Shown here one piece after another: positions 1-11,939 of a stretch of 64,000 nt of DNA. Under the pieces are notes generated by a model. The model made no database searches, had not been told where the DNA came from, and saw nothing but the letters and a program-made list of their open reading frames with translations. Both the position numbers and the translations under genes were made by a program. This DNA comes from Climacium dendroides. Lineage: Eukaryota; Streptophyta; Bryopsida; Hypnales; Climaciaceae. Within the stretch, counting starts at the first letter, position 1, and the number at the start of each line of letters is the position of its first letter. Where the stretch lies: assembly GCA_950106755.1 (NCBI GenBank), contig OX467090.1:9733489-9797488 (forward strand), in the 5' to 3' direction.

Positions 1-1306
1 CTACTATTTTAACTTCTTCTCTAGTGGCATTCCTTCATGTGCATCAAATGCATTTTGGCATCACCTACGTAACACTTTTAGCACCCTATACTTTGCATCT
101 TTGAAAATTTGTAACTAATTTACAATGCATTCAAAAATTATGGAACCACTTGCATTTTGATTCATAGTCCTTCATCAATGTGCAAAAATTGTTGTTCATT
201 TCCTAAAGCATATTAGTTATGCCATAGAGCTCATTTGTGCAAGTTCAGGTGTGGTTACCTTACATAGTAGTGCTACAATGGACTACAATTTCAACAAATA
301 TACTAAGGTAACTTATTTGTCAAAGATGCACACACAAAGGTAAACCAACCCATGACCATTCACTGCCCAATTCCATTTCCCTAGTTTTGGCCCCCATTCC
401 GCTCACTGCAACACCCAAATCCATTCATTTTTCTAACAATTTTTAGTGCATTAATATCAAAAGGGATAACGTGTCAATCTTTCATTGGTGGAAACTAAAG
501 TGCCAATAGATACATGTTAAGGCAATAATGGGTTGTTTAGGGGACATTTTTGACCCCACTCTATAAGTGGTTTTGTAATTTTAGGATAAACCACTTAAAA
601 AATTCACAGAAATTACAATTTTAATCAAAAAATTATTACTCCACTTGGGTTTGATCCGTGAAACAAACGCACACCTCTGGAAAATTTGTGCCCCTCTTGA
701 AATTTGATCCAAAAATACTCAGATTCTAAATCAAGGTGGTAATAGGCTTGTTCACATCAACAATTTTCTATCACCAACATTCAGGCGTTTACCTTGTAGC
801 TTTAATTTAACCCCTAATTGTCTGGAGTCTTTTCTGAAATTGATGATTTGGGAAAAAAAACATTATAAAGTACAATTTGGAAGAATATTTTGGAAGTGAT
901 ATACAAAGAGAAGTTGTAGATTTTGAATTTTACGTTCCATCCATACAATTAGATTCACCAATGCTATCACGAATCATTTTCTATAAATTTGGAAAGGAAA
1001 ATTTCAAAATTCCTTCTAAATTCAATTACAAACAAAATATTATCATTTTTTGAGTAAAACTTATTGGAATGAATTTGAAATGAAGTTCTCTTCATGATGA
1101 TGATTTTTTGAAATTTTTGTGTTCTTGACACACTTCCACATTTGTAATTTTAATAAATAAAAAAATGTACTCTAATAATACCAAATCCAATCATTAGAAC
1201 TTGATCAGGTATCACCCAAAATTAGGATGACTTTCATCCAAGCAGGAACAAGATAGAAACAAGAATCTGAATCTGTTCATCGTCCAGAAAATGGACGTCA
1301 AAGCGC
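1..1306. other. AT-rich intergenic DNA, no gene seen
   Basis: I see no open frame with coding character, splice structure or recognisable domain here. The stretch is AT-rich with short homopolymer runs. Near 530-560 the phrase with GGGGACATTTTTGACC resembles the left border of the dispersed repeat family that starts at 19598, so part of this may be an old repeat fragment. Confidence 0.5.
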
Positions 1307-1570
1307 TTCTGGGTTACTCATCGGGAAAGTATCCCCCCATTGCAACAACAATAGTATTGTTTCAATGCTTGAACAGTAGAGTACTAAAAACATATTGTTT
1401 TCAGTACTGCAACAATACAATTTCAATGGAGGGTGTACTCTATCCATTGAAAATATACTCTATTGCAATATTGCAACAGTATGTTTTTAGTACTCTACTG
1501 TTCAAGCATTCATTGAAACAATACTCCTGTTGCAATGGGGGGATACTTTCCTGATGAGTAATCTCCAGAA
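1307..1570. repeat. Imperfect foldback (inverted repeat) element, about 264 bp
   Basis: The outer bases TTCTGG and CCAGAA, then TTACTCATC and GATGAGTAA, are reverse complements. The match continues inward for about 100 bases on each side (GGAAAGTATCCCCCCATTGCAAC, shortened: GGAAAGTATCCCCC; the AACAGTAGAGTACTAAAAAC block appears in both arms). The arms differ by small indels. Open frames crossing it on both strands are consequences of the palindrome. No clear target-site duplication flanks it, so the superfamily is not assigned. It could give a hairpin transcript if transcribed. Confidence 0.8.
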
Positions 1571-2552
1571 TTGAATGAAAATATTTTTATTTCTAAATCT
1601 GCAGTGTCTGTTTTTGACCCAGTCATGGCCTCTTGGGAAGAGTTTGACGTAGCCTGTGATCACTGACGGCAGTGAAGTGCAGCCCATCCTGTGGAATCCT
1701 GAAATCTGGCCAAGCATTTCCGCAGCATGGATCCCGAGCATTGAAAACGGTCCTCATCCTCACAAACACTCCTTTGCAGCGATCTTTAACTCATTAAGGA
1801 CCAGGTCGATGACAAAAAATGAAAAAGTGGCTGTAACTGACATGTTTTCATTAATAGACAAAGTGGCTACTAATAAAAACATGTTAAGGTAAGACAGCCC
1901 ATTGCGGTCAAATGATCCATTGTGGTCGCCTAAGAAATGACCCATTGTGATTTTTTTCCAGGATGTGGGATGTGGGCAACAATGCATGTCTTACATGACA
2001 GCAATGGAGTGAACATTGACCTCATTAGGAACTTCTGAGTTTTCAGTGTGAAGTCCATTGTAAAAATTGACTTTTTTTGCCTTCTGTAATAGAAAATATT
2101 TTGACTGCATTAGGTAGTGAGATGAGCATTACAGATTCAGATTTTAGTGGTCTTAAGGTAGTCTACAGACTCCTTTGGGCTCAATGCTTCGGAAATTTCT
2201 AGCAAATTCATACTTTGTCAAAAAAAATTAATTTCGATTGCACTTGCTATTTCTCACACTTGTACTAATGTAAGAAGAAAATTGAAAAATTTCAGCAACA
2301 AGATGATGCCAAACTCCTCATTCTGACCACAATGGGTTGGTTTACCTTAGTTGCAGTCACTTTTTCACTACCTTCATTGACATGGTTCTTAATGGGTTAA
2401 ACGGGCTAAATATCTTTTCAGTTCTACCCCCAAAAAACTGTTGCGCTAAATGTACATAGTGGAGGAAAAATTCAGATTTTGAGCACATTTTCGCATCTCG
2501 TTCACATGAAGTTGCAATTACAGTAAAAAACCTCTTAGTGCATCCTCTCTTA
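1571..2552. other. Intergenic, no gene seen
   Basis: Low-complexity AT-rich sequence with a few short frames below 80 codons and no recognisable motif. A phrase of the type CCCATTGTGGT occurs several times between 1900 and 2340 in both orientations, which suggests degenerate repeat material rather than a gene. Confidence 0.4.
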
Positions 2553-2673
2553 GAGCATCCCCATAGCAACATGCCGAAGCAACACTATAAAGGTTCTACA
2601 CCGTCTGTTGGTCTTCTAATTATGAAGGATGTCCTCCATTGATTTGGTTCATAGTGTTGCTGTGGGGATGCTG
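2553..2673. mobile_element. Non-autonomous PIF/Harbinger-like MITE, 121 bp
   Basis: Terminal inverted repeats of the type GAGCATCCCCATAGCAAC and GTTGCTGTGGGGATGCTG bound the element. It is flanked directly by TTA on the left (2550-2552) and TTA on the right (2674-2676). A three-base TTA/TAA target duplication is the hallmark of PIF/Harbinger elements. A second copy in reverse orientation lies at 42478-42607, with the same internal blocks (GGTTCTACACC, TCTTCTAATTATGA, GTCCTCCATTGATTTGGTTC). There is no coding capacity, so it would depend on a transposase elsewhere. Confidence 0.85.
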
Positions 2674-2676
2674 TTA

Positions 2677-4561
2677 GTACATGATGCTACATGATATGCA
2701 TTGATGGAGGGTTAGTACATGGGCCCAATTTCAAAGATATTTTCTCAACAGTAGTTTAGTTAGAGGCCACATTAGTTACCAACCATTATTACACCTTTGC
2801 AAATGCATAAACCTCTCTTCATGCATAGTCCCAACACCATGCACTAAGAGAGGTTCTACTATACGTGTATTCATTTGATTTTCCAAAAGCATTCATCTGC
2901 TACAAACTTTTCATCCGATAGTTGATCTTCAATCTCGATTGTGGATTTCTAGCAAAGGTGGCTTCATCCAAGGGCTACCATTAGTGAGGGATTGGGCTTA
3001 GAATTGATGGCACTCCCTTCTCCCATTAGCATCTTCTGTGCATTTACTTAGAAAGTATTAGCATTAATTCCTCTTGTTAACATACTCATTTAGCATTAAG
3101 TTCCAATATTGTTGTGGTGTCATCGTAGTGAATTGGTGCTCTTGAGATTGATATTGAGGTTTTGTGGAATAACTGGAATTGAATTGGGGATCACTCTCTA
3201 GTTTCAAATTCTTTTCCCTCGTTCCTTTCTTTGAATGCTTCAACCAATTTTATAAATGTGGAGGTGTCACTTTTTGGTTATGGGCAATTTCGTTGAGGCT
3301 CACAGTTTGTTGCATTCAATTGCAACTCCAAAATGGAGGTTTTGATTCATCAAAAATTTAATCTAGGCTCGATGTGTTTGGACTTGTGCTTTTGTGTTTC
3401 TTGCTTGCTATATGTTGTGCTGACATTGGCGATCATTGCCCTATTTTTTTTGCGAACCACCTCTCCTTCCTAATTTTGTTTTTGTAATTGAGTGTGTGTT
3501 GATGTGCTTTGGAATTGCTTCTACTTTTGTTCGTTGTGCTTGTTTTTAGACAATATTGTTGGTTTAGGGTATTAGAGTGCATGTGTGCAAGTAAGTCATA
3601 GTGCCCTAATTGAAATTACCCAAAAATTTCAAAGTGCGTTACTTTAGGTCCAACTGCAATTAGAATGGCTTGGACAAATATTTGCTACCAATCGATCTTT
3701 TGGGTGGCACAAGTACTCCTTCAGTTCGAGCCAATGTATGTTGTTACCAATGCAGAGGTCACTAACATTTCTCAAACTCAACTATCCAAGTTTGTCTCTC
3801 ACCCGACACGTTGCCCACCTTTTGAAGCTAGCGTATTGTCGCTTGAGGTTGCAGATCTTGCATTGAACGATGGCGAGTTGACTAGGAAGAGGAAGATGAA
3901 ACTTGTTGCAAAGACATCAAGGGAAGAGGAAGAAGACCACCCCTAGCTTTATAACACAGCATTGGTAGGAGGTATGGGCGTGTAAATTCACATGGACAAA
4001 GGGGGAATTCAACTCTAGCAGCAATCTTGTTGGGGTCATTTGCAAATGTTGTACGACATTCAAACATGTATACAATAACAATAGTTTCTTTTGAATTTCA
4101 TGAACATCTTTGTTATATCTTTGAATGAGGAGGGCCTTCATTTGCATGTGTACACTATCGGAGAATATGGAGCCAAGTATTTGGTGGTTGTAGATTACAG
4201 AGTAGGTGGATCTAATATAAAAATGTTTATATTACATGACCCCCCAAATTATATTGTCGCACAAAAAATGCCGTGTGATTAATTTGATTAATTTGAGGAA
4301 TAATGAATCTGCCTCAAGCTTAGAGTGTCGATCATTGCCCTCCCTCAACCTCCTCAGGTCTGACCAAGTAATGAGAGAGTGACATAATTGCTTTGAAACA
4401 TGATAAAATCTGAGAATTTTATACAAAAATAATCTTGCATAGAATCCAAATGGAGATTTCACGAAATTCATCTGAGATCATGGACTACACATGAGAATAT
4501 ATTCCAGGTCGTGAATATGAATCAATCGACCATCCTACACAACGAGATTGGAACCTACATA
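2677..4561. other. Intergenic, AT-rich; one weak open frame at 3665-3946
   Basis: A 93-codon open frame on the + strand at 3665-3946 ends in a basic/acidic tail (RKRKMK, then EEEEDHP). It has no recognised domain, no homologous frame nearby and no supporting context, so I do not call it a gene. The rest is AT-rich and featureless. The segment just before 4562 would be the 3' flank of the minus-strand gene that ends there. Confidence 0.35.
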
Positions 4562-7500
4562 TTACACGGTTTGCTCTTCGTCTGATGAAGTCACTCTGAA
4601 AATTCCCTTACTCAGTTGAATAAGCTTCTTCCTCTCCATTGAAAGGATAAGCCGCATAAGCTGACACTCATTGTAACCTTGAAATTCCTGAACGAGCTCC
4701 ATTAATGTTACCTGGAGAAACAACCACATGAGCACCAGCTAGCGGCAGAATACGTGTACTCCTAGAAATACAAGAGACCGCTACATATTTGGCAACGCCA
4801 ACTGAACGTTTAAGTCAATTATCTTCCAGCAAGACAACTGAATTTTGAATGAACTCAATACCTAGGACCCTAAAACACCCTTGCAGAACACCTTGACGAG
4901 GATTGTTGACAATGACATCTTCTTCAGCAGACATGATGCACACCAAAAGATCACTACAGTAGTATTTTCCAGTTGGCGAAGACATGATGTTCAGGTACTA
5001 GATAAGAATCAATTGGTGTAAATCAAATCATAATAAGGATCAAGAGACTAACGCTACCCAGTCATCAAGTTAGGGACTCAAATAACTCAGTTAACAAAAC
5101 TTTAGCAACGGAAGTAACATAAAACTTTAGTGACATTCATGGGGAAAACGGAGTTCTCTTACGCCGTTTCTGTCAGCCATCCACTGCAGCATGTGCTTCT
5201 GAGTCAGCCTTTTTGGCGTCTTCTTCGTGTCCGTTTCTTCTGTACCAGGATTTTTGTCACTAGGCGAAATCTTTACGTGCGGAAGCCTATTTCCAGGGGC
5301 AGAAACATCAGCAGCTGCCACTCTCTTGGATTCAGTAGTTGTCTTAGAACTAAGGGGAGCTTTCTTTGACTGTGATTTCTCAGGAATCTGAATCGGTTGC
5401 GCCCCCAAAGGAGAAGCAAACATCTCCTGTGGCGTAATTCCACAAGCCATCATCGTGTTGTACAATAAGACATGAACATCAGTGACCTGCACCAGCAGAA
5501 ACACGACTCAATGGCTAAGCACTGGAGCACCACATGAATGGATTCACAAGCTTTCTATACTTGCTGAAAACATAAATCCCCAATCCGCATCAAAGCATGA
5601 GTGCTTGCAGGACGTGAATAATCTCAAGAAGATGAAAAATGCGAAAAAAAAAGACGAGAAGAAGAGGTAAATGCCTAACATGAGGACCGCACTGAACTGG
5701 AACAAGGCCAAACTCGTCCAGCCGTTGTCCAAGCGGCTCGTTCATAGCTTCTTCCGCCTTTGCTTTTGCATCATTGATGTCCCAAACTACGGCTGGTGAG
5801 AATCCAGCCTCATTGCAGAGGTCAAACCAGTCTATTTCTTTGCCTTGTTGCACACACTCACAGATTTGTTCGTACACTTGAAATTCTGTTAAACCTTGCC
5901 TCCGCTGATAAAGTTCAGAAAAAAATTGCCTATCAGAAACTCAAGTGAAAAAGGAAGCCAGGTCGTCAGCATGGTCCCGAAGACAAGGATAAGACACAAT
6001 CTAAAACCTAACTGACCTTGTATACATATACTTCCAGAAACTACACATGAAAGCATTATGCAGTAAGTTTTCTCATGGGAATAGCAGACATAAACAAGTA
6101 CATATTTTATGTAGATACTTAAATGATAGAAATTCAGACTCCTGACGCAGCGGTCACTTACACCGATATCCTTAACGCTACGATTCATCGTCTGCCATAA
6201 CTTCCAGCTTTCCAAAGGACTTCTTGTGCTGTTTTGAATTATCTGGAACTCATGATAGATAATAACAAGCTCAGTATAATCTCTAAAATATATAAAGGAA
6301 TCGCAGCAGCTTGCAAGAGTTTCAGCACCAAACGCCACTGCTAATACACCACAAGCCTCTAAAGAAACTGCACAACAGTAACATCTCAATCAAAGATGCT
6401 ACATCTCTCTTTCGCAGTGAAATATCCTCAGACCCATACAGGTCAAACCATTTCTTCGACAAGGAATGAAAACTTTGCTTCGATAAGAAAACTAACTCAC
6501 AATACTCTCTCAAAGTATTAAGCCATGAAGGAATATTTCATCACCCCTAAAAGACCAGAAAGATCACATTAAGCCTCATCTTTAGATAATCAGACTTGAG
6601 TGGGTCATGCTCGGATTTTCTTTCCTCCAGTTTTATTTATTTTTGTTCAGCACATACAATATTCTTCACTGACTCTAGTCATACGCAATTCGGCCCCATC
6701 TGCATCACAATGTGATCAATCAAATTGATCATTTATAACCATGAATACTTGGTCCATTTAAAAATAAACCTCACAACAGCCTACACAAATGAGGACAGAA
6801 ACCAAAGGCAGAAACTCGTAACAAGAGACATCACTCACACACCTGACTCTGTGAAGGTGGATGAACACCACCACTAGTTTTGTTCTCATTAGCATATCCA
6901 TTCCGCACGGTCAGACTATCATATTTTTGAATTCGGAAATTGGTACCACTTCTCGAAGGTTTTGACCAAGAATGCTGACCACACACATTCACTCTAGAAT
7001 AAGAGATGCCGTGTCTTTGGATCAAGGAACTGGCTGACATTCTTAAAACAGGCTGCACAGAAAGACACGCCCTGTGTGACCTGCATAAGCGCCAAGCATG
7101 GGAGAGTCAAATAAAGTCGGACTCACAAATAACCTATTTCGAAGCTTAGAGATACTGAATCCACAACCACTGCTCTGTATTAGGGCAAATTCAAAAGGAG
7201 TCACAAGCACACGTTGTACTTGCTTCAGACTAAACTCCACTGTCTAGACTCAAACCTCGTTATTTTGACCCTCTCTACAATGACATTCCAGAATATGGTA
7301 CACACTTGCCACACTATCGTTTGACTATATCACAATTGTCACACATTCAAAGTATGGCATAATGAAAAATTTGGGATCTCATGCGGTTAACATAAAGTGG
7401 TTTGAGTGTACGTAGCGTGGGTTCCAAAATAAGATACAGTTACCTAAGTGCAACACCCTAAAATATTTGATTTGGAGTATACACAAACACCTTAACATCA

Positions 7501-8047
7501 GAACTCGTCCAGGTTTTAGGTTACCTGTTGACAAAACTATCAACCCTTGTAACTTTTGCATACAGTATCAAAATAAGACACACTTTGGTGCATTGGAATA
7601 CCCTTACAATTGCTAGCAAGAATCGATACCAATTTGATTAGAATATAATTGGAACTGTACTCACTGTTGCTATCAAGTGCGGTTACCTACTTGCCGTTGA
7701 GTCAAAGGAGTGTGAATAGTGTTGTCACCAAGCCATTAAATTCATCCTATTAAATTCTAAATAGGTGGATGCGAGATGAATGGTGCAGAAACATAAATGG
7801 CTGAAATACGTAAAGTAGCCCAAACTAAATAGAGTGTCGTTTCTACACTACAAATTTCAAAATCCAAGTACCCCCGTCTGCTGAACTGACCATGTTCCTA
7901 AAACCATAGTGTAATTGTAAAATCGAATCAAGTGTAGGAATTCGAGCACTTAAACTGAAATTGCTGAAGAACTGAGGATTCGTACCGACAGAAGGAAATT
8001 CCGAAACGGAGATGGTGCTGGAGCTTCGGGACCACCAATCTGTTCAT
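4562..8047 (-). CDS. Unidentified seven-exon gene, predicted 418 aa, organelle-targeted look
   Basis: I do not recognise the family. Minus-strand exons joined by GT-AG sites with matching phases are 8047-7986, 7080-6843, 6491-6440, 6367-6162, 5904-5680, 5486-5163 and 4711-4562. They total 1257 nt, exactly 419 codons including TAA. The first ~60 residues are rich in Arg, Ser and His with almost no acids, like a mitochondrial or plastid transit peptide. Residues ~119-260 look globular (LEACGVLAVAFG, then EIDWFDLCNEAGFSPAVVWD). Residues ~280-360 are a polar, low-complexity Lys/Ser/Thr/Pro linker. The last ~60 residues (GVTLMELVQEF, then MRLILSMERKKLIQL) have the pattern of a winged-helix fold. 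Exons 4-7 are well supported by phase and splice sites. Exon 3 (52 nt) rests on a weak acceptor, and exon 1 is inferred. No retro-element signature is present. Function is unknown. Confidence 0.6.
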
Positions 8048-11000
8048 GTTGCGCTTTCAATTGCAAAGCGAAGACCTAAAATTTACCCAGAGACGCTCAC
8101 AAATTTGCCTTCCTCGCGAGACCCACATCGAGAAATCCCATGGTGGGGAAGCCGAAGCTCGATTCCTCCAACAAAGCTCAACACAGCCGAAGTCACACAG
8201 CCTCTTCCTCGGCCCGGAGAGAGAGGCTTGGGCTTTGAGGTATCAACCGGGTATCAATCTCTCGGTGGGCCCAATTTAGGTCACAGGTATTGAGAAGCTC
8301 CTGTGCCATTGAGAAGCCCATCCTTTGGAAGTCATGACACGTGGATTTGTACAAACCATGAAAAGGACATGAAATGATTTTTTCTGTCATAATGGGAAAA
8401 AAGTGAGTTTCATGTCATTGGGCCTTTTTGGAGACTTATGACCTCTCATTTAATTAGAATAAACCCATTTTTTAAAGATGTCTCCATTTCAACCAATCAA
8501 AAATTCAAAAACTTGGCCCTCTCAACTCCCTATTTGGAGTAAATGGGGTTTAATGTTATATAAGAACAAGTCATGTTTGCCTTCAAGAGTCATTGAGGTT
8601 TGTAGTTGATTTTCTTGATTTAATATGTATGAAAGCTTCAAAATTTAGTTTGAAGTTGGAAATGTAAAAAAGCCATTTTTTTTATTAACTTTGGAATTTA
8701 CTTTGCTAAAAAATAATCCTTTACCTTTAGCTTGACTCTTTGAAACAACCTCATTCTTCTGATTTTGGCTCTTAAAAACAATCAATGTCATGAGAACAAA
8801 AATTCTTGCTTGAACAAAGTGACAATGTTCAATTCCTTTGGCTTTGGCTCTTTTTACTTTGAACAAATTGAAAATGTTAAATAGCATGTTTAATAATGTT
8901 ATACAAATAAAAAATTTACTTACAAAAAGTAACAATGTTAAATGACATTCAAACATTCAACCTAGTAATGAAATCGTGAGAAGATTTTCATCTAGCTATA
9001 AGTTTTGCAAAACTAGCTATAAATTTGTCTCATCCTATAGTAGCCCCCCGACCATTTGAGCATTGAAGGAATGGATTTGTCAACATGACCAATTCCTAAA
9101 AATGGCAATTGTATTTTGTCTAAATGCAAGTTTGGAGATAATGCTCATCCCCCATTATTTACTAAAGAAAGTTACATAGGCACAATGAATCTCTAATCCA
9201 TTGGATGGTTTTACAACTAACAAAGAAAGTAAATTTAGGGTGTCTAAAATGAATCAACACAATTTTTGATGCAAGTTATTGAACACAACTATGGTAGTGC
9301 AAATACTAGTACAACCCCCCCTAAATTTGTATGATACCTTAAATATTTTTTTTGATGTTCATCATGTTAGGTTTTGTTGAAAATTGTTAAAATATGTTAC
9401 GTTAATAATTTATAACTAGCTCTAACAATAATTTCCATGTTAAATTTCTTATTTCTTTTCATGTGGTAGATCATAATTTTAAAAATGAGTGGTGGTTTGT
9501 ATTAGTGAAATCTCTTAAATTTAAAAAAAATTAAAATATAGTTCCTTTAATTCCTTGAATCAAGTTCGTCCAAACATGTTAAAAAAGTAATTTTTGTCTA
9601 TTTTTATTAGTATAAGTAGGGCAACCATTTTATACTTCATGATGTGAATTTCATGTAGTGATGGAGCACAATCACCCATAAATGAAGTAAAAATTGACAT
9701 GGCACTATCACTAGGGAAAAATGGACCCTCAAAAGAGCTGTGAGTTTGTAGGCAACAAGAAGAGCACGGAATAGCAAGCCAAAAAAAATTCAATTTTTTT
9801 GGCCAGTAAACTAGAGGACCTAATCATTGCAGGACAATTCACTTTAGTAATTTTTAAAATATTTTTAAAAATATTTTGAAATTAATATTAAAATAAATAC
9901 AAAATTATAATTTTTTGGAATTTGATGTGGCATGAGTATGACCACATCAAACTACTATAATAATTTCTGATTTTTTAAGTTATTTTAATAGTATTCAATT
10001 ATTATTTTAACATTTTAAATATTTTTTCAATGTAGCCACTATTCATCGTTGATGATGAATAATGACCATTGTCCCTAAAAGGAGCTTTGAGTTCTATTGA
10101 AGGGAACTTTCAATGTGAAGTAGCTCCTTTAAGGGCTCATTTTTTTCCTAATGCAACATAGTTGTATCACTTAGTATTCAAGATTATGGGTCTAAAGCAA
10201 TGATCCCACACAACATACTTATATCAATTTCTTTATTAATTCGAACACCAATTTTTCTATTTGTTTGTGTATAGCATTAAATTAGTTCATCTTAAAATGG
10301 CCCCTAAATTTTTTTTGAAATTAAAGAGTTGTGTGTCTAAACTCTTATCAATCCTAAATTCACATTTAGATAGCCAAAAGTTGCATACTATAATCAATAT
10401 TTCATTTGACGACAACAATCATGTGGTTGGTAGTAGAAATTGAATGTACCCATCTTGTTAACCCTTGATTGCCTACCAAGCTACAAAGTGGCATTCACAT
10501 AATCAATAAAGGATTTAAAATTGCATCTAATTTTTTTTAAATAGTTTTTTGAGTGTGTTTTATTATTTATGGTGGAGGATTTTTCTTCATTGAGGTATTA
10601 TTGACTTTTCTTCCAAAGAAGATGCCTAAACAATGAATAATTGCAAAAGATAATTTTTTAGCATATTTTGGCAACTTCTAAAAAAACAAATCACAAAAGA
10701 TGTTTTTGTAGAGTATTTTGGCAACTTCTACCTCATTGCTCTTGATTTAAATTGTAGGTAGGAAAATGATCTTTTTTTAATCAACACTTATAGACTATAG
10801 TCAATTTAAGTCCAACTAATTAAATGAATCTTACTAGGCTTAATTTCTACTTGATTTTGAAATTTGAAAAATTCATAAAATTCAACACTTTATTACAATT
10901 TGAACATTGTGCCTATAACTATAGACTATTGATTTTTTAAATTTTAGAATGACAATAAACTTTGGTTCACACCATGATGTTCTACACTATAATATATGCC

Positions 11001-11212
11001 AATGGCAAAATTTAAGATTTTTTAAAAATATTTTGTATTTGATATGAATTTTGTACATTATTTCTCTAAAAAAAATTCAAAGAAACTTCAATATTTTACA
11101 ATAAAATCTGAAAAATTGAGTATTTATAGAGACCATATGTTTATATGTTTGAAAAATAAATTTAAAATATTTCTATTGAAAAATATAAATGGAAAATGGA
11201 GCACATTGATAT
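8048..11212. other. Intergenic: short GC-richer 5' flank of the minus gene, then AT-rich DNA
   Basis: About 8000-8330 is clearly richer in G and C than its surroundings and lies immediately upstream of the inferred start of the minus-strand gene, so it probably holds its promoter and 5' leader. Beyond about 8400 the DNA is very AT-rich with no gene. A short hairpin at about 10073-10136 pairs AAAGGAGCT with AGCTCCTTT. No domain-bearing frame was found on either strand. Confidence 0.4.
10621..10740. repeat. Imperfect 60-bp tandem duplication
   Basis: Two adjacent 60-base units share CAAAAGAT and end in TATTTTGGCAACTTCTA. The period is exactly 60. No gene overlaps it. Confidence 0.7.
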
Positions 11213-11440
11213 AAGATGGACACCTCAAATGTGCCATTAATCCAAAACCACAATCATCATACTGGGTACATTTCCAAAATCAATATGTACCTATGTGGAA
11301 GAAACAATTTTAGAATCTCTACCAAAAAAACTTTGATCCTTCTTAACTTTTGTATACGGCATCCAAATGCCGCATTCTTTGATGTGTTGTAACCTCCTTT
11401 CACTTGCCAACAAGAAAATATGAGAATTTGACCAATCTAA

Positions 11441-11562
11441 AGGTATGTTTGCACTTGATGTTAAAAGTGTTGTTACTAAGGGTCTTAGGAATGAATTTAG
11501 ATCTATTTTAGACCAGATTCACATTCCAAACAACGCCTCTAACACCAAGTGTAAACATACCT
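11441..11562. mobile_element. Harbinger-like MITE, 122 bp, nested in a second MITE
   Basis: The termini are AGGTATGTTTGCACTTG and CAAGTGTAAACATACCT, inverted repeats of one another. TAA sits directly outside both ends (11438-11440 and 11563-11565), a PIF/Harbinger type target duplication. The same terminal sequence bounds the longer element at 46910-48798, so this looks like an internally deleted member of that family. Confidence 0.85.
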
Positions 11563-11736
11563 TAATAATAGTACTAGACACAATAGCAAAAAGTGGTGAT
11601 TGAGAATTAGAAAAATTTAATAATAGTAAATAGACACAAACACCAAGTGTAAACATACCTTAATAATAGTACTAGACACAATAGCAAAAAGTGGTGATTG
11701 AGAATTAGAACAATTTAATAATGGTAAATAGACACA
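11541..11736. repeat. 98-bp tandem duplication across the right end of a MITE
   Basis: Units 11541-11638 and 11639-11736 are nearly identical. Each begins with AACACCAAGTGTAAACATAC and contains TAGTACTAGACACAATAGC. The copied block consists of the right terminal repeat of the inserted MITE plus its flank, so the duplication happened after insertion. Confidence 0.85.
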
Positions 11737-11778
11737 GTAGCAAAAAGTGGCAATTGAGGGGTGCCCACCTTATAAAGG

Positions 11779-11931
11779 CATGGTTGTCATACTGGACAAG
11801 TTACTATTCATTTTTCGTCCTATAGGACGAGTTGCTATTCATCAAATGTACCTCTCAAGTACATTTGATGAATAGTAACTCGTCTTACAGGACGAAAAAT
11901 GAATAGTAACTTGTCCAGTATGACAACCATG
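11779..11931. mobile_element. Hairpin MITE, 153 bp, with 8-bp target duplication (hAT type)
   Basis: Almost the whole element is one palindrome: CATGGTTGTCATACTGGAC at the left and its complement GTCCAGTATGACAACCATG at the right, with a short loop near 11845-11855. TATAAAGG lies immediately outside both ends (11771-11778 and 11932-11939). An 8-bp duplication and a terminal CA are features of hAT elements. The near-perfect arms suggest a recent origin or strong constraint. Transcription through it would give a long hairpin suitable for small RNA production. Confidence 0.85.
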
Positions 11932-11939
11932 TATAAAGG

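Larger units (their letters stand above)
11213..11770. mobile_element. Degenerate MITE related to 41819-42090, interrupted by another MITE
   Basis: The left part (ACACCTCAAATGTGCCATTA) and the right end (GGGTGCCCACCT) match, in reverse orientation, the ends of the element at 41819-42090. Shared internal blocks are CCTTTCACTTGCCAACAAGA and ACTTTTGTATAC. The copy is split at about 11440 by the 122-bp element described next and then enlarged by a 98-bp tandem duplication. A more diverged relative may lie at about 7380-7640. No coding capacity. Confidence 0.65.

Noticed and set aside
3665..3946. 93-codon open frame on the + strand ending in a basic/acidic tail
   Set aside because: No domain, no neighbours supporting a gene, and length is not exceptional by chance.
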